This document shows positions 22,753 through 32,706 of a stretch of 64,000 bases of DNA, one piece after another (the first letter of the stretch is position 1; every line of letters starts with the position of its first letter). The position numbers and the translations under genes are program-made. The notes beneath the pieces were generated by a model. The model was given only the letters and a program-made list of their open reading frames with translations. It had not been told where the DNA came from and made no database searches. The DNA comes from Marinobacter sp. 1-4A. Its GTDB lineage: Bacteria > Pseudomonadota > Gammaproteobacteria > Pseudomonadales > Oleiphilaceae. The stretch is from NCBI RefSeq assembly GCF_016597725.1, contig NZ_VCGY01000008.1:88999-152998 (forward strand), read 5' to 3'.

Positions 22753-22956
22753 TTAGTGCACTTGATGCTCTTCAGGAAGCAGCTTTACCACGTGTAGAAA
22801 GCGCTTTAAGCCGATTTCGGCGCGCTCGCGCGATGCGAAGGGGCCGCTATCGAATCCTTCGCGGGTTGTGAAGTACCATTTGTTTCCGACACAAAAAAAA
22901 CGACTGCTCCGAAAGGGGATACGTCTATCTTCTCCTGATCTGCCCTGAGTATTCAT
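22753..22956 (-). CDS. Small conserved protein, DUF6316-like
   Basis: A 67-residue protein with the pattern SSRFFCVGNKWYFTTREGFDSGPFASRERAEIGLKRFL, recalled as the DUF6316 family of small gammaproteobacterial proteins; the match is from memory. No signal peptide or membrane span is seen. ATG 22956 has GGAG six bases upstream (minus strand), which supports translation. The function is unknown. It converges with pgpA and is divergent from the DUF2057 lipoprotein gene. Confidence 0.75.
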   Translation of the reverse strand: MNTQGRSGEDRRIPFRSSRFFCVGNKWYFTTREGFDSGPFASRERAEIGLKRFLHVVKLLPEEHQVH

Positions 22957-23040
22957 GGCCGGCTCCGGTGTCCGACCTACGTCTATGGTATGTCGGGCGA
23001 TATGTGTTTTATAAGGGTCTGCTTAAAATTAATACATTTT

Positions 23041-23068
23041 TTGACAAATTCAATGTTTTTTTAACATT
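23041..23068 (+). promoter_or_regulatory. Putative sigma-70 promoter for the DUF2057 gene
   Basis: TTGACA at 23041-23046 and TAACAT at 23063-23068 are 16 bases apart within the AT-rich part of the 251-base divergent gap. The match to the -35 consensus is perfect and to the -10 moderate. The rest of the gap shows only an imperfect hairpin near 22972-22996. Confidence 0.45.
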
Positions 23069-23207
23069 AATATGTTGACCTCCTGTTTAAATGCGTACAC
23101 CCCAATTTGTGGAACCGGTTGCCCTCAGTGGTCACGGTGTTCAAAATGCGTATCAACAGGCTGTTGGCCCGGCCCGAACAAGCTTCCCCTTACCATAAGG
23201 AAATAGC

Positions 23208-23918
23208 ATGAATGTTTTTAGCGTTTTGCGTGTTACAAGGTTAGAGATGAGCGGTTTCCGTTGGTGGCTGCAGATATGTCGGTTTTTTCTTTCGGCTTTG
23301 CTTTTCACAACCTTGGCCGGTTGTTCATCCGCACTTACAAAAATTGAGACCTGGGATGGCGAGCCCGCGAATGCGTTGAACGCGGCAATCTTGAAAGCGC
23401 CGGGTGTTATTCATGTCAACCGGGTTAACGGGCGCTCGATGACCAACTACCTCATGGACGACTTAGCGCTGGATTATGCGCTACTGCCCGGTGAAAACGA
23501 GGTGGTGTTCACCTACAAAACGATCTGGGCCAAATCTGGGGTTGTGAACAATGGCGAGTCGAAGGTTCATGTGATCGAAAGTAAGCCCCAAGTTGTGCGG
23601 TTTGAGGCGAGCCCCAATGCCGTCTACCGTTTCGAATTTGCCAAACCTAAAACCCGCCGACAGGCTGAAGATGCGCTTCCCGAGTTTTCAGCGGCGATTG
23701 TGGGGGCCGATGGACAGGCCTTGGCTCGCTCAAGTAACTGGTCGGGTATCGACAAGCCTCTGGTGGCAAGCACATCCTTGACCCTCGGCGAGGGTGGCGA
23801 CGATGGTGAGGCTTTAGCCAATAGCGAAGATGTTAGCCCGCTGAACCGACTGAAAGCCGTCTGGGAGACTGCGTCAGAAGAAGAGAAAAAAGCGTTTCTG
23901 CGCTGGGCGTTTGAGTAG
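23208..23918 (+). CDS. DUF2057-family lipoprotein
   Basis: A 236-residue probable lipoprotein. The N-terminus is longer than usual: charged residues, then a hydrophobic stretch ending in a lipobox TTLAGC with the cysteine near residue 44, so an in-frame ATG at 23247 is an alternative start. The body (YALLPGENEVVFTYKTIW) resembles DUF2057/YccT proteins, whose role is unclear. AAGGAA lies just upstream of ATG 23208. The last 20 residues are rich in charged residues. Outer-membrane location is possible but not proven. Confidence 0.75.
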   Translation: MNVFSVLRVTRLEMSGFRWWLQICRFFLSALLFTTLAGCSSALTKIETWDGEPANALNAAILKAPGVIHVNRVNGRSMTNYLMDDLALDYALLPGENEVVFTYKTIWAKSGVVNNGESKVHVIESKPQVVRFEASPNAVYRFEFAKPKTRRQAEDALPEFSAAIVGADGQALARSSNWSGIDKPLVASTSLTLGEGGDDGEALANSEDVSPLNRLKAVWETASEEEKKAFLRWAFE

Positions 23919-23920
23919 GG

Positions 23921-25450
23921 TTAACGCCTGAGGCGGCTTGTCAGTTTTTTTAGTGAACCTTCTAGCAAGTTCATCGCGCTGTCTGCCAGTGACTGGCTCC
24001 GGGTTTCTTCAAGTGGAGTGTGCATCTCCTCAGGATCCAGCATGCTGGCGGCTTGCTCAATGGCATCGAGACTCGCGCAGGCATGGTGTCGCAGAGAGTC
24101 CCCGTTGGCCACCACGTCTGGGCATATAGTAAAGTTGAGGGTTAGGCTACCCTGATAGCTTACAGCTACAATAACCAGCCCCATGCTGTCGAAAAGCGGG
24201 GCGGCGTTATACTGTTGCACCAACCTTGCGCCTTGCAGGTATAGAGGTACTTGGGGCCCCGGAACGTTGGTAATGGGCAGGTTGAATACGGGTTGATAGC
24301 GCTGGGCGATCTGTAGCTCCGAATACAGTCGTGCTGATAGGGCTAGCATCGTGGAAGGCAGCAGTTCGGTAAGGCGATCTGCTGCAATGGCTTCACGGTA
24401 TGGCTCAGACGCTACTGCGTTCCAGTGAATCCGGCGAATGCGCTTGGCTGGATTCTGCTCGTTGGTAGCAAGATCCAGGAGCATGGCAGACATTTGGTTG
24501 CCGGTGGTTCTGTTCAGTGTACTTGAGCGCACAGATAGGGGGGTCATTGCCACCAGTGATTCGCCAGTGTTAGCGCCCTGATCGCCAAGGTACCGGTGAA
24601 GGGTTTCCGCACAAAGCCCCAGCACGACATCATTGAGAGTGACATCCCCCAGCGTTGCTTTGATTGCCTTGAGGCGAGATAGATCCAGCTTTGCAGAGAC
24701 TATCTGGCGATTGGCTGTAATCTGGCGGTTAAAAGGGCTGTGGGGCGCCGAAAACAGAGGGAACGGCAGGGGTATTCTGCGCAGTTGCTTCTGGATTAGG
24801 CCGCGCGCAGTTGCCTCCATGGCGCCAGCAGCTATCGATGTAACTCGCCAGGGTGTGCGCAATATGTTGGCCCCTGCCTGCAGCATAACGCGCTCTTCTG
24901 AAGGTTTCGGGCGTGGCTGCCAAGGCCTAGGTGCGCTAATGGGTTGTGGTTCCGGTGTGTATTCCAGCAGCTTTCCCATTATCTCGGCACCGCTAAACGC
25001 ATCAATTGCTGCATGGTGCAGCTTTACAATGAGTGCGAAGCCGGGTTTGCCCTCTTTGTCGCCACCCAGCTGGAAACCATCAACAAAGGTGATGTGCCAG
25101 AGTGGGCGGTCTCGCTTCAAGGGCTCTTCCAGAATTTTGGAAGCCAGTGTCATTAAGCTCGCTTCCCGGCTGTTTTCGCCGAGGCTAACATAAGCCAGGT
25201 GCCGCTCTATGCTGAAATCAGGGTCGTCAATCCAGTAGGGGCGGCCCATGCGCAGCGGGATTTCTTTCAGGCGCTGGCGAAATACCGGCACCACATGCAG
25301 GCGACTACGCAGGTAGGAAACAAAGGTGCTGAACGCTAAGGGCGTTTCTCTCTCGCTGGCATCAAATAGATAGATGCTGCCAATATGCATCGGCGCATTA
25401 GCTGACTCCAAGTACAGGAAAGAGGCATCCAGTTCCGATAGCTGCCGCAT
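23921..25450 (-). CDS. Wax ester synthase/diacylglycerol acyltransferase homologue
   Basis: Member of the WS/DGAT family, which makes storage wax esters or triacylglycerol from acyl-CoA. The 509-residue length and domain order fit: N-terminal LSELDASFLYLES, PLW at 116-118, the active-site region at 145-151, and a C-terminal domain with TNVPGPQVPLYLQGA. The canonical HHxxxDG is here HHAAIDA, so the glycine after the catalytic aspartate is alanine; both histidines and the aspartate remain. ND occurs in VTLNDVVLGLC. ATG 25450 has GGAG seven bases upstream. Whether it is active on wax substrates cannot be told. Confidence 0.9.
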   Translation of the reverse strand: MRQLSELDASFLYLESANAPMHIGSIYLFDASERETPLAFSTFVSYLRSRLHVVPVFRQRLKEIPLRMGRPYWIDDPDFSIERHLAYVSLGENSREASLMTLASKILEEPLKRDRPLWHITFVDGFQLGGDKEGKPGFALIVKLHHAAIDAFSGAEIMGKLLEYTPEPQPISAPRPWQPRPKPSEERVMLQAGANILRTPWRVTSIAAGAMEATARGLIQKQLRRIPLPFPLFSAPHSPFNRQITANRQIVSAKLDLSRLKAIKATLGDVTLNDVVLGLCAETLHRYLGDQGANTGESLVAMTPLSVRSSTLNRTTGNQMSAMLLDLATNEQNPAKRIRRIHWNAVASEPYREAIAADRLTELLPSTMLALSARLYSELQIAQRYQPVFNLPITNVPGPQVPLYLQGARLVQQYNAAPLFDSMGLVIVAVSYQGSLTLNFTICPDVVANGDSLRHHACASLDAIEQAASMLDPEEMHTPLEETRSQSLADSAMNLLEGSLKKLTSRLRR

Positions 25451-25573
25451 CAAGGGACTCCATTGTTTACAAGGTTGGTTGCAGTATAAATGAACCGGCT
25501 AACCATGCCGTTGACTCATTTGCCTGCCTGAATTCTGCTTTGCAGTCATGATGACCGTGTTTTGCAGGGAAGT

Positions 25574-26485
25574 TCAGCTCTCAAGCCAATCTGTTATGGC
25601 TGGATCGGTTATGAGCCGTTGCCAGAACCAGATTAATGCTTTGCCTTTGTCGTCGGCGTGCCGCGCCGCCTGAAGGGTGATGGGCTGTCTCGGCTCGCAC
25701 ACCTGTTTTTCGATGAGTTGGCCGGATTCCAGTAGCTCTTTAACTCGGGCTCGTGGCAGCCAGCCTATCCCCAGACCTGCTTTTTGAATGGCAATTTTGT
25801 GGTCGATGTTGGTGCCGCTTAACGTTCGCTGTCGGTGAAATATACCGGCGTGGCCCGCAGGCAGCGAGCGGGATGAGTCTGCGGCAACCGCGGCTGGAAA
25901 GCGGCAAATGTCGTCTTCGGTCAGGGGGGTTTTGGCTTCTGCCAATGGGTGGTCAAAAGAAACAGCAAAAACGAAGTCCATAATGCCAAGTACATGGCTG
26001 GTGAAGTTTCCAGCAGGTTTGCTGATGTCGTCGGCACCAATAACGAGATCTACCCTGCGGCTTTGCAGAGCATCCCAGGTGCCGGCAAAAACTTCTTCGG
26101 TGATTTGGATGTCGACCGGAACCCCCAGGGCATAGAAGTCCTTAATCGCCGGGAACAGGCACTCTGCTGGAAGCAGTGAGTTGAACCCAATGCGTAAACG
26201 CGTTTCCCAGCCTTGAGCGACTTGCCGGGTTGAGTGCGCAAGGTTTTCGGCTGCCTCAAGCAGCGTTCTGCCTTCTTCGAGCAGGTAACGGCCAGCGGGG
26301 GTGAGCACGGCTCGGTGCCCGCTCCGGTCAAACAGCATTACGTTAAGATCTTCTTCGAGCTTTTGCACTGTGTAGCTTATGGCCGATGGCACTCGGAATA
26401 GCTGGCCTGCTGCTCCGGCAAAACTGCCTTTTCGGTCGATGGCGTCTAGGACTCTTAGGGCATCTATGGTGATGGCTGTGGGCAT
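25574..26485 (-). CDS. LysR-family transcriptional regulator
   Basis: A 303-residue regulator with an N-terminal winged helix-turn-helix (LRVLDAIDRKGSFAGAAGQLFRV, then SAISYTVQKLEEDLNVMLFDR) and a periplasmic-binding-like effector domain. The frame stays open upstream to 26704 but that part runs through a hairpin repeat and is not LysR sequence, so ATG 26485 (MPTAITIDALR) is the start. It is divergent from the glutathionyl-hydroquinone reductase gene, and LysR regulators often control the gene they face. The inducer is unknown. Confidence 0.93.
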   Translation of the reverse strand: MPTAITIDALRVLDAIDRKGSFAGAAGQLFRVPSAISYTVQKLEEDLNVMLFDRSGHRAVLTPAGRYLLEEGRTLLEAAENLAHSTRQVAQGWETRLRIGFNSLLPAECLFPAIKDFYALGVPVDIQITEEVFAGTWDALQSRRVDLVIGADDISKPAGNFTSHVLGIMDFVFAVSFDHPLAEAKTPLTEDDICRFPAAVAADSSRSLPAGHAGIFHRQRTLSGTNIDHKIAIQKAGLGIGWLPRARVKELLESGQLIEKQVCEPRQPITLQAARHADDKGKALIWFWQRLITDPAITDWLES

Positions 26486-26571
26486 GTTCGAATTATCTGA
26501 GGTTGTTGGCCAGAATTGGTTGCTTGAGAGTGTAGCAGTTGGGCCGCTATCCTTCTTTACATGTGGCGTTC

Positions 26572-26680
26572 GCGTCTGTCGGGCAAGCCTCTCACAAACA
26601 CGCCGTGAACCCGTCCTTGGGGGCTCGGCATTGCCATCCTTGGCAATGCACGGTTTGTGAGAGGCTTGCCCGACAGACGC
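26572..26680 (+). repeat. Cloverleaf-like intergenic repeat, class 2
   Basis: Outer arms 26572-26599 and 26653-26680 are perfect 28-bp inverted repeats. The 53-base core (26600-26652) holds GCATTGCCA-TCCT-TGGCAATGC (9-bp stem) and a weaker CCCG-TCCT-TGGG hairpin. Sequence differs from the class 1 elements at 11681 and 12315, but arm length, core length and TCCT loops are the same. It fills the middle of the divergent LysR/reductase gap (26486-26747). Confidence 0.92.
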
Positions 26681-26747
26681 CCGGTATCTGGTGCTGGCCT
26701 TCATTGAGGTTGGTGCGTTAAGTCAGAGCTTTTAAGGAGTATTCAGT

Positions 26748-27731
26748 ATGGGTCTTCTTGTTGATGGAAAATGGCAGGATAAGTGGTACGACACCAGTAA
26801 AACCGGCGGTAAATTCGAGCGTGAAGCAGCGCGGTTCCGCAATTGGGTAACGGCTGATGGTTCGCCGGGGCCTGACGGTGAAGGTGGTTTCAAGGCTGAA
26901 TCCGGGCGTTATCACTTGTATGTGTCTCTGGCTTGTCCCTGGGCGCACCGCACGCTGATCTTCCGGAAGCTGAAAGGCCTTGAGAAGCATATTTCCGTGT
27001 CCGTAGTGCACCCGGATATGGTTGAGAACGGCTGGGAATTCCGGCCGGATGACAGCGCCCATAAAGACGACCTGCATGATTTCCGCTTTATGCACCAGGT
27101 GTATACCAAAGCTGCGCCTGATTACACCGGGCGAGTGACGGTTCCTGCTTTGTGGGACAAGCACCAGAACACCATAGCCAGCAACGAGTCGGCGGAGATT
27201 ATCCGCATGTTCAACTCGGCGTTTGATGGTCTTGAGGGTGTAAACACCGACCTGGATTTCTACCCGGAAGCGCTGCGGGCCGACATTGATGCAGTGAATG
27301 AGCGGGTCTACGACACGGTTAACAACGGCGTGTACAAGGCAGGTTTTGCCACGGCTCAGGATCAGTATGAGAAAGCCTATGCCGAGTTGTTCGAATCGCT
27401 GGACTGGCTGGAAGACAAGCTGGCGAAGCAGCGTTATCTGACCGGAAGTACACTAACAGAAGCGGATTGGCGCTTGTTCACAACGCTGGTTCGGTTTGAT
27501 GCGGTCTACTACAGCCACTTCAAGTGCAATCGCCAGCGCATTAGCGATTTTCCAGCGCTTTCAGGGTATCTGAGAGAACTGTATCAGGTGCCTGGTGTGG
27601 CTGATACTGTGGATATTCGCCAGATTAAGCAGCACTACTATGTGAGTCAGCGTACCATCAACCCTACGCAGGTAGTACCGGTGGGACCGCAGCTGGATTT
27701 CACCGCTCCCCACGGGCGCGATGGCCTTTAA
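26748..27731 (+). CDS. yqjG: Glutathionyl-hydroquinone reductase
   Basis: Xi-class glutathione transferase that reduces glutathionyl-(hydro)quinones. The 327-residue protein has an N-terminal thioredoxin-like domain with the catalytic CPWAHRT motif (LYVSLACPWAHRTLIFRKLKGL) and a C-terminal helical GST domain (YLTGSTLTEADWRLFTTLVRFD). The start MGLLVDGKWQDKWYDT is typical for YqjG/EcM4-type proteins, with AAGGAG upstream. The gene faces a LysR regulator, which may respond to quinone or electrophile stress. Confidence 0.92.
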   Translation: MGLLVDGKWQDKWYDTSKTGGKFEREAARFRNWVTADGSPGPDGEGGFKAESGRYHLYVSLACPWAHRTLIFRKLKGLEKHISVSVVHPDMVENGWEFRPDDSAHKDDLHDFRFMHQVYTKAAPDYTGRVTVPALWDKHQNTIASNESAEIIRMFNSAFDGLEGVNTDLDFYPEALRADIDAVNERVYDTVNNGVYKAGFATAQDQYEKAYAELFESLDWLEDKLAKQRYLTGSTLTEADWRLFTTLVRFDAVYYSHFKCNRQRISDFPALSGYLRELYQVPGVADTVDIRQIKQHYYVSQRTINPTQVVPVGPQLDFTAPHGRDGL

Positions 27732-27754
27732 CCCGTTTTGCTTTGGAAGGTTTT

Positions 27755-28723
27755 TTAGCTGACTCGCGCCACGGCGACCTGAGTCAGCAGTTCCAGAGCC
27801 TCTTTATGGGGCGAGGCCGGGAGTGCGTTTAGGGTATCCGAGGCTTTTGCAGCTTCGATTCTGGCGCGCTCCATGGTGTACTCCAGCGCCCCGGAAGCAT
27901 TAACAAGATCGAGAACCTTTGGTAGATCATCCAGCCCGCCTTTGCGAATGGCCTGACGTATGAGCTGGCGGCCTTCGTCGCTGCTGTTTGCCATGGCGTG
28001 GATTAGGGGCAGGGTGGTTTTGCCCTCAGCCAAGTCGTCGCCCACGTTCTTGCCCATGGCTTCGGCGTCGCCGCGATAATCCAGAACATCATCCACTAGC
28101 TGGAACGCCAGCCCCAGATGTTTACCGTAGTTTTTCAACGCCTGTTTCTGCGTGTCGCTCGCGTTAGCGAGGATAGCGCCGGAATGGGATGCCGCTTCGA
28201 ACAACATAGCCGTTTTATTATGGATCACGGTCATGTATTGCTCTTCCGTAAGGTCCGGGTTTTTCACGTTCATCAACTGCATAACTTCGCCCTGAGCGAT
28301 AACGGCTGTCGCGTGGGACAAAATCTCCATGATAGGAAGGCTTTTAAGCTCCACCATCATCTCGAATGCACGGGCGTAGAGGAAATCACCTACGAGTACG
28401 CTAGGCGCATTGCCCCAATTGGCGTTCGCTGTGCTCCGGCCCCGGCGCATATCCGATGTATCCACCACATCGTCGTGGAGCAGGGTGGCGGTATGGAGAA
28501 ATTCAATGACAGCAGCCAACTTCAGGTGTTCATTTTCGCGATAACCTGACGCCCGGCTGGAAAGCAAAACCAGTAATGGTCTCAGGCGCTTACCGCCACT
28601 TTCGATGATGTGCTGGGCTATTTTCTCTACCAAAGGGACGTCCGAAGAAAGCCGTTGGATAATCAGGTCATTAACGCGGCTGAAGTCATCCGCCACGGTG
28701 TCGTAAATGCGCTGGGCTGTCAT
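27755..28723 (-). CDS. ispB: Octaprenyl (polyprenyl) diphosphate synthase
   Basis: Makes the side chain of ubiquinone from isopentenyl diphosphate. It has 322 residues with the first aspartate-rich motif LLHDDVVDTSDMRRG and the second LVDDVLDYRGD, plus GGKRLRP. I place the start at ATG 28723 (MTAQRIYD); the frame upstream to 28879 is not family sequence and runs through the promoter region. The gene is divergent from rplU, the usual arrangement in gammaproteobacteria. Confidence 0.96.
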   Translation of the reverse strand: MTAQRIYDTVADDFSRVNDLIIQRLSSDVPLVEKIAQHIIESGGKRLRPLLVLLSSRASGYRENEHLKLAAVIEFLHTATLLHDDVVDTSDMRRGRSTANANWGNAPSVLVGDFLYARAFEMMVELKSLPIMEILSHATAVIAQGEVMQLMNVKNPDLTEEQYMTVIHNKTAMLFEAASHSGAILANASDTQKQALKNYGKHLGLAFQLVDDVLDYRGDAEAMGKNVGDDLAEGKTTLPLIHAMANSSDEGRQLIRQAIRKGGLDDLPKVLDLVNASGALEYTMERARIEAAKASDTLNALPASPHKEALELLTQVAVARVS

Positions 28724-28834
28724 GCGGCTTGTGGATCCCTTGCTGGTGTTGAAGTTTTGTGGCTGTCTGACGCACTGATAATACAGGCAGGACGCGGCAA
28801 TGCTAGGTATTGCTGCGGTTAGTGTCAACTTGGC

Positions 28835-28863
28835 TTGTATTGCCGGGCGCCTTTTCGTACAAT
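28835..28863 (+). promoter_or_regulatory. Possible promoter for rplU-rpmA
   Basis: TACAAT at 28858-28863 with TTGTAT 17 bases upstream (28835-28840). The -10 is good, the -35 weak. It would give a leader of about 100 bases before rplU. Confidence 0.35.
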
Positions 28864-28972
28864 CACGCGCCCAACTCATCCCAACCTGCGCTCCCTGTTA
28901 TAGGGTTGCCAAAGCGCTTCCCTTAGAATCAGGCGGATAAGAGCAGGGATGGGTCAATCGCGGAGAAAGTTA

Positions 28973-29284
28973 ATGTACGCAGTTATTGTTAGCGGTGGTA
29001 AACAGCACCGAGTTAAAGAAGGCGAAACTCTGAAGCTTGAAAAGCTGGAAGTGGAAACTGGCGGCAACGTCGAGTTTGACCGCGTTCTGCTAATCGCCGA
29101 TGGCGACAATTTCAAAGTTGGCGCGCCGGTAGTTGATGGTGCCAAAGTGACTGCAGAAGTGGTTAGCCACGGCCGTCACGACAAGATCAATATCATCAAG
29201 TTCCGTCGTCGTAAGCACTCAATGAAGCGTCAGGGCCACCGTCAGTGGTTTACTGAAGTCAAGATCACGGGTATTCAGGGCTAA
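28973..29284 (+). CDS. rplU: 50S ribosomal protein L21
   Basis: Ribosomal large-subunit protein of 103 residues. The sequence [18 protein letters not shown] and the C-terminal [17 protein letters not shown] are typical. The start is ATG 28973, with GGAG seven bases upstream; the open frame from 28949 adds eight non-family residues. rpmA follows after 37 bases. Confidence 0.98.
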   Translation: MYAVIVSGGKQHRVKEGETLKLEKLEVETGGNVEFDRVLLIADGDNFKVGAPVVDGAKVTAEVVSHGRHDKINIIKFRRRKHSMKRQGHRQWFTEVKITGIQG

Positions 29285-29321
29285 GCCCTCGAAAAAAAAA
29301 CCTTAAATTAGGAGGCTTGTC

Positions 29322-29585
29322 ATGGCTCACAAAAAAGCAGCAGGTAGTACCCGTAACGGTCGCGATTCCGAGTCGAAACGACTTGGTGTTAAGCGCTACG
29401 GCGGCGAAGCAGTTTCTGCAGGCAGCATTATCGTTCGTCAGCGCGGAACCCGTTTCCATGCAGGCACCAATGTTGGCCTGGGCAAAGACCACACGCTGTT
29501 TGCGAAAGCAGACGGTCAGGTTGTGTTCGAAGTGAAAGGTCCACAGAACCGCAAGTTTGTAAGCATCGTTCCAACTGCTGCCTAA
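29322..29585 (+). CDS. rpmA: 50S ribosomal protein L27
   Basis: Large-subunit protein of 87 residues whose N-terminal tail reaches the peptidyl-transferase centre. [20 protein letters not shown] and [22 protein letters not shown] are standard. There is no N-terminal cleavage extension of the Firmicute type. AGGAGG precedes the start. A terminator lies downstream. Confidence 0.99.
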   Translation: MAHKKAAGSTRNGRDSESKRLGVKRYGGEAVSAGSIIVRQRGTRFHAGTNVGLGKDHTLFAKADGQVVFEVKGPQNRKFVSIVPTAA

Positions 29586-29608
29586 GCAGCGGCGATCCGG
29601 TTCTGTTG

Positions 29609-29646
29609 AGCCCCGCAAAGCTTCCATGAGGCTGCGGGGCTTTTTA
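29609..29646 (+). terminator. Rho-independent terminator after rpmA
   Basis: AGCCCCGCA (29609-29617) and TGCGGGGCT (29633-29641) form a 9-bp GC-rich stem followed by T residues. It may lower expression of obgE relative to the ribosomal genes. Confidence 0.85.
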
Positions 29647-29673
29647 GTTTATGCGCTACGCGCAAAGGGTTGA

Positions 29674-30873
<1,200 letters not shown>

Positions 30874-30939
30874 GTTTCGGTGCTTTTATCAGTACCTCCT
30901 GAGTTATCCCGTTAGTTCGAAAGAGACAAAGCCCAAATC

Positions 30940-32064
30940 ATGACGCAACGCACCCAGCTGAGCCGGGCCCGCCGCCTGGTGGTGAAAATTGGAAGTGCCC
31001 TCCTAACCAACGATGGCCGTGGCCTGGATGTGGATGCGTTAGCGCTTTGGGTGGATCAGATGGCGGCGCTGGTCAAAGAAGGTGTTGAACTGGTTGTGGT
31101 TTCGTCCGGTTCGGTGGCAGAGGGTATGAGCCGGCTGGGCTGGAAAAGCCGCCCGGAGCAATTGCATGAGCTGCAAGCCGCCGCCGCCGTGGGCCAGATG
31201 GGTTTGGTTCAAACTTGGGAAGCGCAGTTCAAGCGCCATGGTATCCATACGGCGCAGATTCTTCTCACCCACGACGACTTGTCTGATCGAAAGCGGTACT
31301 TGAACGGCCGCAGCACACTCCGGGCTTTGTTGGATTTTGGAGTGGTACCTATTGTAAACGAGAATGATACGGTGGTTACCGACGAGATTCGGTTTGGTGA
31401 TAACGATACCTTGGGTGCTCTGGTTACCAATGTGGTTGAGGCTGATGGTTTGATTATCCTCACCGATCAGTTGGGTTTGTTTGATAAAGATCCGCGCAAA
31501 AATCCGGACGCCAATCTAATAACGGAGCGCTTTGCTGGCGATCGTGATCTGGATGCTATGGCGGGAGGTAGTGCTGGTGTGCTGGGCCGAGGTGGCATGC
31601 AAACCAAGCTGCGGGCTGCGCGCTTGGCGGCAAGATCCGGTGCCTTTACCGTGATAGTCGGTGGACGCATCGACGGCGTGCTTGCCCGGTTGCGTCAGGG
31701 AGATGTTGTGGGCACCTTATTGCTTCCGGAGCAGGGGCGCATTGCTGCGCGTAAGCAGTGGCTGGCTAGCCATCTGCAAACCCGAGGTAGGCTGACACTG
31801 GATGATGGCGCGGTTAAAGTGCTTCGTCAGGGTGGGCGTAGCCTTTTGCCCGTTGGGGTAAAGGGTGTGATCGGCCAGTTCCGGCGAGGCGAGATGGTGT
31901 CTTGTGTTGGGCAAGATGGTGCAGAGGTTGCGCGAGGCTTGGTGAATTACGATGCGGATGAGGCTAGAGCGATAGCGGGGCTCTCGAGTAACAGTATCTC
32001 CCACGTTCTAGGTTATATCTCCGATGAAGAGATGATTCATCGGGATAATATGGTCATCATCTAA
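30940..32064 (+). CDS. proB: Glutamate 5-kinase
   Basis: Catalyses the first step of proline synthesis and is usually feedback-inhibited by proline. The 374 residues contain an amino-acid kinase domain ([42 protein letters not shown]) and a C-terminal PUA domain (about 280-370). It follows obgE by 66 bases and ends at a bidirectional terminator. Confidence 0.97.
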   Translation: MTQRTQLSRARRLVVKIGSALLTNDGRGLDVDALALWVDQMAALVKEGVELVVVSSGSVAEGMSRLGWKSRPEQLHELQAAAAVGQMGLVQTWEAQFKRHGIHTAQILLTHDDLSDRKRYLNGRSTLRALLDFGVVPIVNENDTVVTDEIRFGDNDTLGALVTNVVEADGLIILTDQLGLFDKDPRKNPDANLITERFAGDRDLDAMAGGSAGVLGRGGMQTKLRAARLAARSGAFTVIVGGRIDGVLARLRQGDVVGTLLLPEQGRIAARKQWLASHLQTRGRLTLDDGAVKVLRQGGRSLLPVGVKGVIGQFRRGEMVSCVGQDGAEVARGLVNYDADEARAIAGLSSNSISHVLGYISDEEMIHRDNMVII

Positions 32065-32099
32065 AACAAAAAACCGGCGAATATGCCGGTTTTTTGTTT
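32064..32099. terminator. Bidirectional terminator between proB and rpsT
   Basis: A 15-bp stem, 32064-32078 with 32085-32099, centred on ACCGGC/GCCGGT with a 6-nt loop. It has A-runs on one side and T-runs on the other, and serves the convergent proB and rpsT genes. Confidence 0.92.
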
Positions 32100-32129
32100 C
32101 TAAATAAGCGATTTCTAGTACAACGACTA

Positions 32130-32399
32130 TTATTCGCCCTTCAGCGCCTTGATCTTGGTGACCATGCGGCTCTTCTGGCGGGCTACCTTGTTCTTGGTAA
32201 AAATGCCCTTGTTAACCATGCTGTCCATGATCGGTTGAGCGGCCTTGAAAGCAGCCTGAGCTTCTTCGTAGTTGCCGGACTCGATCTTGGCCTGAACTTT
32301 TTTCATGTAAGTGCGGGTCATGGAACGCAGGCTGGCGTTGTGCTTGCGGTTCTTCTCGTTCTGACGTGCGCGCTTTTTGGCTTGCGGGGTATTTGCCAC
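32130..32399 (-). CDS. rpsT: 30S ribosomal protein S20
   Basis: Small-subunit protein of 89 residues, rich in lysine and alanine (ANTPQAKKRARQNEKNRKHN). The start is GTG at 32399; no ATG lies in the proper place, and the frame upstream is not family sequence. E. coli rpsT also uses a non-AUG start (UUG), which matters for autoregulation, so the weak start here may have the same purpose. The gene is divergent from murJ, as in E. coli. Confidence 0.97.
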   Translation of the reverse strand: MANTPQAKKRARQNEKNRKHNASLRSMTRTYMKKVQAKIESGNYEEAQAAFKAAQPIMDSMVNKGIFTKNKVARQKSRMVTKIKALKGE

Positions 32400-32706
32400 C
32401 GTAAAACTCCTGAAAGTACTTAAATTCGTTACTGAATGATTCGTACGGAAACTCTGGACAAAATACCAGTCAGAGGCTTCCTGAAATCGCGGGCGCGCCC
32501 ATAACCAGCGCGTCGAAATAAATGACGCGGAACTATGCCGCTCAATCCCCAAAAAGTCAATACCAAACCCTGTCCAGCACACAGATAGTCACCGGGCACA
32601 AAGCCCTGTGTTAAACTCGCGGCTCGCCGGACGCGGGTATAGCAGGGAAGCAAGTAATTCCCGAGATGCCCGGCCGAAAGAGCGTGCAACATGGATACAA
32701 GCCCGC

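Noticed and set aside
22972..22996. Hairpin CCGACCTAC/GTATGTCGG as another copy of the cloverleaf repeat
   Set aside because: It is short, imperfect and lacks the long arms and the TCCT/TCCA loops.
26486..26704. N-terminal extension of the LysR protein through the hairpin repeat
   Set aside because: The extra 73 residues come from the repeat and its flank; the helix-turn-helix starts at ATG 26485.
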